Positions 1 to 5,061 of a stretch of DNA of 5,802 nucleotides are shown in pieces (within the stretch, counting starts at the first letter, position 1; every line of letters begins with the position of its first letter). A program made the translations under genes and the position numbers. The notes under the pieces were generated by a model that had not been told where the DNA came from, searched no databases, and was given only the letters and a program-made list of their open reading frames with translations. The DNA lies in contig JADIMN010000044.1 in assembly GCA_017694735.1 (NCBI GenBank), positions 1 through 5,802 of the forward strand. The letters run 5' to 3'. This DNA comes from Candidatus Alectryobacillus merdavium (GTDB lineage: Bacteria; Bacillota_I; Bacilli_A; RFN20; CAG-826).

Positions 1-344
1 ATTTGAATATAACCTTTTGAAAATCTATTAATACTAGATAAGTCTAATTTATTACTTTGAATAAAAATTTCATCTCTTAATTTAGTTCCATAGCCTTGAG
101 AGGCAATAGATGCTAAATATTGGCATATTAAAGTAGAACAAAATCCTAAAATACCTAAAGAAATCATTAAAATGCATCTGGTAATTATAAAAAAGGTATC
201 GTTATTTTCAATTCCATAATTAATAATATCTTTAACAATAAAAGGGATACATAGTTCAAAAATAACTTCTATTACTTTAAAAAGAGGACCAGCAATTATA
301 TAAAATTTGTAATTATTAAGTGCTTTAAGGGATTTAGATTTCAT
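1..344 (-). CDS. ABC exporter, membrane-domain N-terminus (partial, cut by window edge)
   Basis: Reading the minus strand from the ATG at 344 gives 114 codons open to the window edge. The product looks like the start of a type 1 ABC transmembrane domain, as in bacterial half-exporters in which this domain is fused to an ATPase. A first hydrophobic helix spans about residues 13-37 and contains ELCIPFIVKDIINYGI, the family's typical end of helix 1. A second helix follows at about 50-76. After it come ASQGYGTKLRDEIF and the INRFSKGYI region, matching the usual 'LR..lf..i..l....f..G.' stretch. The ATPase part lies outside the window, so the fusion is inferred. An AAGGA ribosome site lies 8 nt before the ATG, and the gene overlaps the upstream membrane-protein gene by 11 nt, so the two are probably co-transcribed and coupled. 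The substrate cannot be told; drug, lipid or peptide exporters all share this fold, often as heterodimers. Confidence 0.85.
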   Translation of the reverse strand, partial: MKSKSLKALNNYKFYIIAGPLFKVIEVIFELCIPFIVKDIINYGIENNDTFFIITRCILMISLGILGFCSTLICQYLASIASQGYGTKLRDEIFIQSNKLDLSSINRFSKGYIQ

Positions 345-753
345 TTTCTACATCCTTATATAATAAAAATCCAGATACAATTGTTGATAATATATAAATT
401 GAAGCATATAAATAAGGTAAGTAAAAATTATCAATTCCAGTTATTGGATAACTTAAAAAAAGTATTAAACATATAAAGAAGAAAAGTATTGTATTTATTG
501 AAGATAAAACAATTTTCAATGCTTTTTTCTTCTTGCTTAATAAAATAAAAAATAAATATATAACAGTTAAAATAAAAGTAATTAATACTAATAAAAATCC
601 TAAAAACAAATAACAGTTATTTGAAAAATCAAAAATGAAATCATAAAAATTTTTATTCTCTGCATAATTTAAAGAAAATAAGCTAAAACTTAATATATTA
701 AGAGATAATAGTATAGATATTAATACAACTGAAAAAGACTTAGAAATTTTCAT
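334..753 (-). CDS. Small four-helix membrane protein, unrecognised
   Basis: This encodes 139 residues that I do not recognise as a known family. Four hydrophobic segments are visible at about residues 7-28, 47-72, 79-102 and 110-132. A basic KKKK stretch at 74-77 suggests that the loop between helices 2 and 3 is cytoplasmic. The short N-terminus has Lys2 and Lys5, so both ends may be cytoplasmic. There is no conserved catalytic-looking motif. The end overlaps the ABC exporter start by 11 nt, so a role alongside that exporter (accessory, immunity or regulatory) is plausible but only inferred from position. No Shine-Dalgarno sequence precedes the ATG. Instead a perfect extended -10 element (TGTTATAAT) ends 6 nt before it, which suggests a leaderless message starting at the ATG. 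There is no other ATG in frame near the start. Composition is as AT-rich as its neighbours. Confidence 0.75.
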   Translation of the reverse strand: MKISKSFSVVLISILLSLNILSFSLFSLNYAENKNFYDFIFDFSNNCYLFLGFLLVLITFILTVIYLFFILLSKKKKALKIVLSSINTILFFFICLILFLSYPITGIDNFYLPYLYASIYILSTIVSGFLLYKDVENEI

Positions 754-768
754 AACTTTATTATAACA
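753..768 (-). promoter_or_regulatory. Extended -10 promoter with start of transcription at the ATG
   Basis: On the minus strand TGT (768-766) is followed directly by TATAAT (765-760), a perfect extended -10. Six bases (AAAGTT) separate it from the A of the ATG at 753, exactly where +1 is expected. No good -35 hexamer sits at 16-18 bp spacing, which is usual for extended -10 promoters; that region is instead filled by the palindrome at 773-799. No ribosome site is present, consistent with leaderless initiation. The start position is inferred from spacing, not measured. Confidence 0.6.
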
Positions 769-772
769 ATAA

Positions 773-799
773 TATTTAGTAAATTACATTTACTAAATA
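773..799. promoter_or_regulatory. Perfect 12-3-12 palindrome, likely operator
   Basis: The arms TATTTAGTAAAT (773-784) and ATTTACTAAATA (788-799) are perfect reverse complements around the 3-bp centre TAC. The palindrome covers the truA stop codon (776-778) and the last codons of truA. Relative to the predicted start at 753 it spans -46 to -20, centred near -33, so it occupies the -35 region of the extended -10 promoter. That placement suits a dimeric regulator such as a MarR-, TetR- or PadR-type protein, but the protein is unknown. As RNA it could fold into a hairpin at the truA 3' end, but the stem is nearly all A-U and lacks a clear U-run after it, so I favour an operator over a terminator. 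Confidence 0.55.
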
Positions 800-1510
800 A
801 AGTCCCTCCGCGCTTAAACAATAAGGTGATACATTTCTTTTATCGACAAAATTGAGTCTTTTTATAATTTCATCTTTACTAATTTTATTTTGTCCATAAA
901 GTAAAATATTTGCTGAAATCATTCTAATTTGATATGTCATAAAGCCATCACCAACAAAAATCATGTGCAAAACCCCATTATTTTTAAATATTTTAATTTT
1001 TTTAATTGTTCTAATAAAATTATTTTCATCTTCCTCTTTTGAACAATAATTCATGAAATTTTTCTTCCCAATAAAATATTTTGCTATCTCTTTGCATTTT
1101 TTAATCGAAACATTAGAAAAAGAGTCAACAACATAATTTCTATAAAAAGGATTTTTTTCTTTAAAGTTTATTAACATTTCATAAACTTTATACTTTACAT
1201 TAAATCTAGCATGAAAATTATCATCTACAATGCTAATTTTCTTAATAACAATATCATTAGGAAGTAATTTGTTCATTCTATAGCAAAGATCTTTAGTATC
1301 AAATTTTAAATGTTCAATTTTAAAATTAGCATATTGATTTATTGCGTGAACTTTTGCATCAGTTCTACCACTAGCATAAATCTTTACTTCTTCTTGAAAT
1401 AAAACGCTTAATACTTTTTCTATTTCTCCTTGAATGGTTCTTTTATTAGGTTGTTTTTGATATCCATAAAAGTTTGTTCCATCATAGCTAAAATTTAATA
1501 ATAAATTCAT
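776..1510 (-). CDS. truA: tRNA pseudouridine(38-40) synthase TruA
   Basis: TruA isomerises uridines 38, 39 and 40 in the anticodon arm of many tRNAs to pseudouridine. The 244-residue product has the usual bacterial length. It begins with the family's 'Y.G..F.GYQ' motif (residues 9-18) and TIQG (25-28). The catalytic motif GRTDAKVHA follows, with the catalytic aspartate at D51. FHARFNVKYKVYEM (99-112), GDGFMTYQIRMI (187-198) and the terminal AEGLYLV (234-240) also match the family. The ATG at 1510 has a GAGG ribosome site (1517-1520) 6 nt upstream, which overlaps the end of ecfT; the gap to ecfT is only 3 nt. This gene order (ecfA1-ecfA2-ecfT-truA) is classic for Firmicutes, and co-transcription is expected. 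The stop codon lies inside the palindrome at 773-799. Confidence 0.97.
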   Translation of the reverse strand: MNLLLNFSYDGTNFYGYQKQPNKRTIQGEIEKVLSVLFQEEVKIYASGRTDAKVHAINQYANFKIEHLKFDTKDLCYRMNKLLPNDIVIKKISIVDDNFHARFNVKYKVYEMLINFKEKNPFYRNYVVDSFSNVSIKKCKEIAKYFIGKKNFMNYCSKEEDENNFIRTIKKIKIFKNNGVLHMIFVGDGFMTYQIRMISANILLYGQNKISKDEIIKRLNFVDKRNVSPYCLSAEGLYLVNVIY

Positions 1511-1513
1511 AAA

Positions 1514-2392
1514 TTACCTCAACACTGTAATAGAATTAGTAAAATTAAACAAAGTATCTAATAAATCAAATTGCATATAAGCAAGATAAAATAAGAAACA
1601 ACTAAAAGCAATAACACCAATAAAAGAAAATAAATCTAATAAAGAAAAATAATATCGATGATATCGACTTCTTTTCATATTTGGTATATAACCTCTAACT
1701 TCCATTACATGAGCCATATCAACTGCTCGATCTAAACATGTAAGTAATAATGGAACTAAAAGTGAAACAAAATTAATAATTCTTTTAAAAATATTTCCAG
1801 ATATAAAATTTGCGCCTCTTGATTCTTGAGCTTTTTTTATTCTTAAGCTTTCTTCTAAAACAAGTGGTATACATCTTAAAGTTAAAGAAATGATCATTGC
1901 TAATATTTCTACTGGAAATCTAAATAATTTTAATGGTGAAAAATAAAACTCAAAAGCATAACTTAAGTCTGTTGATTTAGTTGTGCTAGTTAAAATTAGA
2001 GTTAATAAAATCATCATAATTAATCTAAATAAAATTCTAATAGCATTTAAAATTGCTTCCCAATAAATAACAAAACCATTTATATTAAAAGCCTCAGTTG
2101 AAAAAGAACTATTAGGCAACAAAATATTTAAAATAAAAACAAATATAAATGTAATCCAAATATATTTTAAAGATTTAATAACTTGTAAAATTTTAATTCT
2201 TGAAATAAAAATGCATGCAAAAATAAATATTAATAAAATTCCATCTACTATTAAAGTTGTTATATAAGTACCATATGACAAAAAAACTGCAGTCATTAAA
2301 ATAATAGTAAAAAGTAATTTTAATCTTGCATCTATTTTATGAATAAATGTGTTATAAGGAGTATAATTACCTAAAATAAAATCATTTTGCAT
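1514..2392 (-). CDS. ecfT: ECF transporter transmembrane coupling protein EcfT
   Basis: EcfT is the membrane scaffold of energy-coupling factor importers, linking the EcfA ATPase pair to a vitamin- or micronutrient-binding S component. I place the start at ATG 2392 (292 residues). An AAGGAG site (2403-2408) lies 10 nt upstream, and the product then begins in family style with FILGNYTPYNTFIHKIDARLK. An in-frame ATG at 2419 adds nine residues but has no ribosome site. Several membrane helices are visible (about 26-45, 46-64, 77-92, 113-135, 160-176, 207-221 and 251-274). The coupling-helix motifs are present as ESRGA (190-194) and EVRGY (231-235); both keep the key Arg-Gly, but the usual preceding alanine is Ser or Val. 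TSTTKSTDLSYAFE (135-148) is also typical. The chosen start overlaps the end of ecfA2 by 11 nt. Confidence 0.95.
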   Translation of the reverse strand: MQNDFILGNYTPYNTFIHKIDARLKLLFTIILMTAVFLSYGTYITTLIVDGILLIFIFACIFISRIKILQVIKSLKYIWITFIFVFILNILLPNSSFSTEAFNINGFVIYWEAILNAIRILFRLIMMILLTLILTSTTKSTDLSYAFEFYFSPLKLFRFPVEILAMIISLTLRCIPLVLEESLRIKKAQESRGANFISGNIFKRIINFVSLLVPLLLTCLDRAVDMAHVMEVRGYIPNMKRSRYHRYYFSLLDLFSFIGVIAFSCFLFYLAYMQFDLLDTLFNFTNSITVLR

Positions 2393-3221
2393 GGTTTTTA
2401 AGCTCCTTAATAAAATCATCTAAACATCTAATATTACTAAAATTTTTGTCAAATTCATTGCAAAACTCAAATATTTTTGGAATTTTAATACCATAATTTT
2501 CAATTTGTTTATCTTTGAAAAATTCTAAAGTGTCACAATGCTTAACTATAGATCCATTAGACATTAAAATAACATCGTCACAAATTTTTAAAACTGTATC
2601 CATATCATGAGTAACTATCAAAATATTTATTCCATCATTATAAAGTTCAAGCAACAATTTATATAAATCATCTTTACCTTTTTGATCTAAACCACTTGTT
2701 GGCTCATCTAATATTAAATATTTTGGTTTAGCAGCAATAATACCAGCTAAAGCAGCTCTTCTTTTCTCTCCACCGCTTAAATCTAATGGGTTTTTGCAGT
2801 ATATATCTTCATTTAGACCAACTTTTTTTAATGCTTCAATTGCTAGTTTTCTTGCTTCTTCTTCACTATATTTAAAATTAAGTGGAGCAAACATTACATC
2901 CTTAATTACTTCACTTTCAAATAATTGATATTCAGAAAATTGAAATAAAAAACCAACTTCTTTTCTAATTTTTAATAAAACTTTTTTATTCTTTCTTTTG
3001 TTTGAAGTTAATACATAATCATCTATTTTAACTTCCCCTTTATCTGGATAAATTAAACCATTAAGATGTTGTACTAAAGTTGTCTTACCTGATCCAGTCT
3101 CTCCAACAATAGCAGTAAAAAATCTATCTTTAAAAGTAAAAGATACATCATTTAATGCTACTGTTTCAATTTCTGTCTTTGGATTATAAATATGAGATAA
3201 ATTTCTTATTTCGATTCCCAT
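2382..3221 (-). CDS. ecfA2: ECF transporter ATPase EcfA2
   Basis: This is the second ATPase of the ECF module, 279 residues, acting at the cytoplasmic face as a heterodimer with EcfA1. The motifs are complete: Walker A GETGSGKTT (40-48), Q-loop Q94, signature LSGGE (148-152), Walker B with LDEP (171-174) and H-loop H205. The segment FQFSEYQLFE (93-102) is the hallmark distinguishing EcfA2 from EcfA1, which has FQNPDNQF. The ATG at 3221 has an AAGGAG site (3233-3238) 11 nt upstream, inside the end of ecfA1, and the two genes overlap by 16 nt. It ends in TGA; if TGA were read as tryptophan the product would gain only five residues (WFYFR). Position between ecfA1 and ecfT confirms the assignment. 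Confidence 0.96.
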   Translation of the reverse strand: MGIEIRNLSHIYNPKTEIETVALNDVSFTFKDRFFTAIVGETGSGKTTLVQHLNGLIYPDKGEVKIDDYVLTSNKRKNKKVLLKIRKEVGFLFQFSEYQLFESEVIKDVMFAPLNFKYSEEEARKLAIEALKKVGLNEDIYCKNPLDLSGGEKRRAALAGIIAAKPKYLILDEPTSGLDQKGKDDLYKLLLELYNDGINILIVTHDMDTVLKICDDVILMSNGSIVKHCDTLEFFKDKQIENYGIKIPKIFEFCNEFDKNFSNIRCLDDFIKELKNHAK

Positions 3222-4030
3222 CTTATTATTTTCTCCTTAATAATATCTAGTGAATCGGAAAAACTCACATCTACTCCAATATCTTTTAATTTATGAACTA
3301 AGCTATATTTAAAAGGTGGAACTATATTAATTTTTTCACACATTGTTTTGTTTTTAAATAATAAATCTGGAGTTCCAATATAAGCTAATCTATGATTTTT
3401 AAGAGCAAACACTTTATTACAACTTAAAACTTCTTCCATATTATGAGTTATTAAAATAATAGTTAAATCTTTATTATTTTCTTTAATTCTACTAATTATC
3501 TTATTAACTTCTAAAATTCCTTTAGGGTCAAGCATACTTGTAGCTTCATCAAAGACAATTATAGATAAATCAAGAGCAATATTACTAGCAATTGCAACTC
3601 TTTGCTTTTGGCCACCAGATAAATAAGAAGGTTGATAATTTTTACATTCTAACATATCAACTTCTTTTAATTTTTCATCAATTATTTTGTCCATTTCTTT
3701 ACTTGGAATATTTCTATTTTCTAAACCAAAAGCAACATCATCAGCAACAGTATTTCCAATAAATTGATTATCAGGGTTTTGAAAAACCATTCCTATTTTT
3801 TGTTTATCATTTTTACTTAAATTATTGATATTTTTATCAAATATAAAAATTTCTCCCTTATTAGGTTTTAATAAGGATAAAATAAGCTTTCCTATAGTTG
3901 ATTTTCCACTACCATTTTCACCAATTAAAGCAATCTTGTCTCCTTTTTCAATATTAAAAGAAACGTTATCTAAAACATTAACGCCTTCATCGTAACTTAA
4001 ATAAACATTCTTAAATTGAATAATAGGCAT
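3206..4030 (-). CDS. ecfA1: ECF transporter ATPase EcfA1
   Basis: This is the first ATPase of the ECF importer module, 274 residues. Motifs in order are Walker A GENGSGKST (37-45), Q-loop Q84 within FQNPDNQFIGNTVADDVAFG, signature LSGGQ (137-141), Walker B IIVFDEAT (catalytic E162) and H-loop H196. The FQNPDNQF sequence and the EATSMLDP version of the D-loop region are typical of EcfA1 (CbiO1). The substrate is set by separate S proteins, none of which is in the window, so this is probably a shared module for several vitamins. The ATG shares its A with the TAA of the deaminase gene (TAATG). Only a weak GAG precedes it, so translation probably depends on coupling to the upstream gene. Confidence 0.96.
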   Translation of the reverse strand: MPIIQFKNVYLSYDEGVNVLDNVSFNIEKGDKIALIGENGSGKSTIGKLILSLLKPNKGEIFIFDKNINNLSKNDKQKIGMVFQNPDNQFIGNTVADDVAFGLENRNIPSKEMDKIIDEKLKEVDMLECKNYQPSYLSGGQKQRVAIASNIALDLSIIVFDEATSMLDPKGILEVNKIISRIKENNKDLTIILITHNMEEVLSCNKVFALKNHRLAYIGTPDLLFKNKTMCEKINIVPPFKYSLVHKLKDIGVDVSFSDSLDIIKEKIIRWESK

Positions 4031-4497
4031 TACTTTAACTCTACTTTACTATATTTTCCTTTATATTGTCTAATTTTTACTCCAGCTAACTCAAGCATTA
4101 ATCTACTTGCTTTAGTAGTAGTTTGATCTTCGTACTTATTATCTAAATAAACAACTTCTTTAATGCCAGTTTGAATAATTGCTTTTGTACATTCATTACA
4201 AGGAAATAATGTTACATATAAAGTACAACCTTTTAAAGAAGAACCATTTCTTGTATTTAAAATAGCATTAAATTCAGCATGACATACATATAAATATTTT
4301 GAGTCAAGTCCTTCTCCTTTATTCCATGAGATTTTACTTTCATCAATTTTTCTTGGCATTCCATTATATCCAATAGAAACAACTTTATTATCATTATCAA
4401 CAATACAAGCTCCAACTTTTGTATTTGGATCTTTGCTCCTCATAGCACTTAATAGTGCTATACCCATAAAATACTCATCCCATGAAATTACATCCAT
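4030..4497 (-). CDS. comEB: dCMP deaminase (ComEB-type cytidine/deoxycytidylate deaminase)
   Basis: This enzyme converts dCMP to dUMP, feeding thymidylate synthesis. The 155-residue product opens with the family's WDEYFMGIA and RSKDPNTKVGA. It has the substrate-region motif GYNGMPR (43-49). The zinc site is formed by the HAE motif (H73, catalytic E75) and PCNEC (C100, C103). I place the start at ATG 4497: GGAGG lies 8 nt upstream (4506-4510), and the predicted transcription start near 4520 lies downstream of the alternative in-frame TTG at 4524, which would add nine residues. It is the first gene of the minus-strand operon and overlaps ecfA1 by 1 nt. The symbol follows Bacillus usage; no competence genes are nearby, so a DNA-uptake role is not implied. 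Other deaminases of the fold (tRNA adenosine, riboflavin) fit less well because of the dCMP-type N-terminus and the GYNG motif. Confidence 0.93.
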   Translation of the reverse strand: MDVISWDEYFMGIALLSAMRSKDPNTKVGACIVDNDNKVVSIGYNGMPRKIDESKISWNKGEGLDSKYLYVCHAEFNAILNTRNGSSLKGCTLYVTLFPCNECTKAIIQTGIKEVVYLDNKYEDQTTTKASRLMLELAGVKIRQYKGKYSKVELK

Positions 4498-4505
4498 ACT
4501 TATTT

Positions 4506-4510
4506 CCTCC
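4506..4510 (-). promoter_or_regulatory. Strong ribosome binding site that sets the deaminase start
   Basis: GGAGG on the minus strand lies 8 nt before the ATG at 4497. It falls inside the longer TTG-started reading frame and is the main reason for preferring the shorter deaminase product. Confidence 0.85.
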
Positions 4511-4526
4511 AAAACATACAACAATG

Positions 4527-4532
4527 ATTATA
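4527..4532 (-). promoter_or_regulatory. -10 element of the deaminase-ECF-truA operon promoter
   Basis: A perfect TATAAT on the minus strand, which puts +1 near 4520 and gives a leader of about 23 nt containing the GGAGG site. No convincing -35 lies at 16-18 bp; a TTTACA (4557-4562) has the right look but is 24 bp away, so the -35 contact is uncertain. Confidence 0.55.
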
Positions 4533-4598
4533 ATATTTTTTCACTTTATTTAAAATTGTAAAGAGTATTTATTTATCATAATTAAAAGTACTTATCAT

Positions 4599-4626
4599 TT
4601 GTCTTTTCTATTAATTTAAGTAAAAT
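4599..4626 (+). promoter_or_regulatory. Promoter of the CBS-DUF2156 gene pair
   Basis: TTGTCT (4599-4604, four of six consensus bases) is followed after 16 bp by TAAAAT (4621-4626, five of six). This predicts transcription starting at about 4633-4635, at or within 2 nt of the ATG at 4635. The overlapping hexamer AATAAT (4624-4629) could instead be the -10 and would put +1 on the ATG. It is divergent from the deaminase promoter; the two -10 elements are about 90 bp apart. Confidence 0.55.
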
Positions 4627-4634
4627 AATTATGT

Positions 4635-5054
4635 ATGGATAATGTTTTATTTTTTATTACACCAAAATCTCAAACAACTTACTTAACTTCTGATTTTTCT
4701 ATAAGACAAGCTTTAGAAAAAATAAAATATCATAGATATACATCTGTTCCAATTATTGATAAATTTGGTAAATATGTTGGAACTATAACTGAGGGTGATT
4801 TACTTTGGTTTATTATCGAAAATAATATTCTTGATATTAAAAAATTAGAAGAAATTAAACTTAGTGAAGTTAAAAGAAATAGAGACAATTTTGCTGTAAA
4901 TGTTTCATCAAAAGTTAGTGATTTATTTAGTATTATTACAAATCAAAACTTTGTTCCAATTGTTGATGATTCAAATGTTTTTATTGGGATTATAACAAGA
5001 AAAAGTGTTATTAAATATCTTCAAGAAAACAATACCATACTAGAAAAGCAATAA
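4635..5054 (+). CDS. CBS domain pair protein
   Basis: A 139-residue soluble protein made almost entirely of two CBS motifs, which pair to form one Bateman module binding adenine nucleotides or related ligands. The first CBS is at about residues 8-65 and includes IRQALEKIKYHRYTSVPIID, GKYVGTITEGDLLWFI. The second is at about 77-132 and includes VSDLFSIITNQNFVPIVDD and FIGIITRKSVIKYL. The layout and length resemble stand-alone CBS proteins of Bacillota, including the c-di-AMP-binding CbpB/DarB (YkuL) group. Whether it binds c-di-AMP, AMP/ATP or something else cannot be read from the sequence. No Shine-Dalgarno precedes the ATG and the predicted promoter ends just upstream, suggesting a leaderless or near-leaderless message. 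A second ATG at 4631 opens only a three-codon frame. The next gene starts 7 nt after the stop, so the protein may regulate or accompany it. Confidence 0.88.
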   Translation: MDNVLFFITPKSQTTYLTSDFSIRQALEKIKYHRYTSVPIIDKFGKYVGTITEGDLLWFIIENNILDIKKLEEIKLSEVKRNRDNFAVNVSSKVSDLFSIITNQNFVPIVDDSNVFIGIITRKSVIKYLQENNTILEKQ

Positions 5055-5061
5055 ATTTTTT

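Noticed and set aside
773..799. Palindrome as an intrinsic terminator after truA
   Set aside because: The stem has only two G-C pairs in twelve, and the following minus-strand bases (TTATTGTT) are not an unbroken T-run. The adjacent extended -10 makes an operator a better reading, although some termination cannot be excluded.
2393..2419. Nine-residue N-terminal extension of EcfT from ATG at 2419
   Set aside because: There is no ribosome site before it, and it contains the AAGGAG site that serves the ATG at 2392.
4498..4524. Nine-residue N-terminal extension of the deaminase from TTG at 4524
   Set aside because: It contains the GGAGG site for the ATG at 4497, begins upstream of the predicted transcription start, and the family normally starts at the WDEYFM region.
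4525..4634. Riboswitch or small RNA in the divergent intergenic region, which might be expected near a vitamin transporter
   Set aside because: The region is about 110 bp, is filled by two promoters, leaves only about a 23-nt leader for the deaminase operon, and shows no structured GC-containing element.
4631..4642. Three-codon upstream frame (ATG TAT GGA TAA) as a leader peptide of the CBS gene
   Set aside because: The predicted transcription start lies inside or after its ATG and it has no ribosome site; probably chance in AT-rich sequence.
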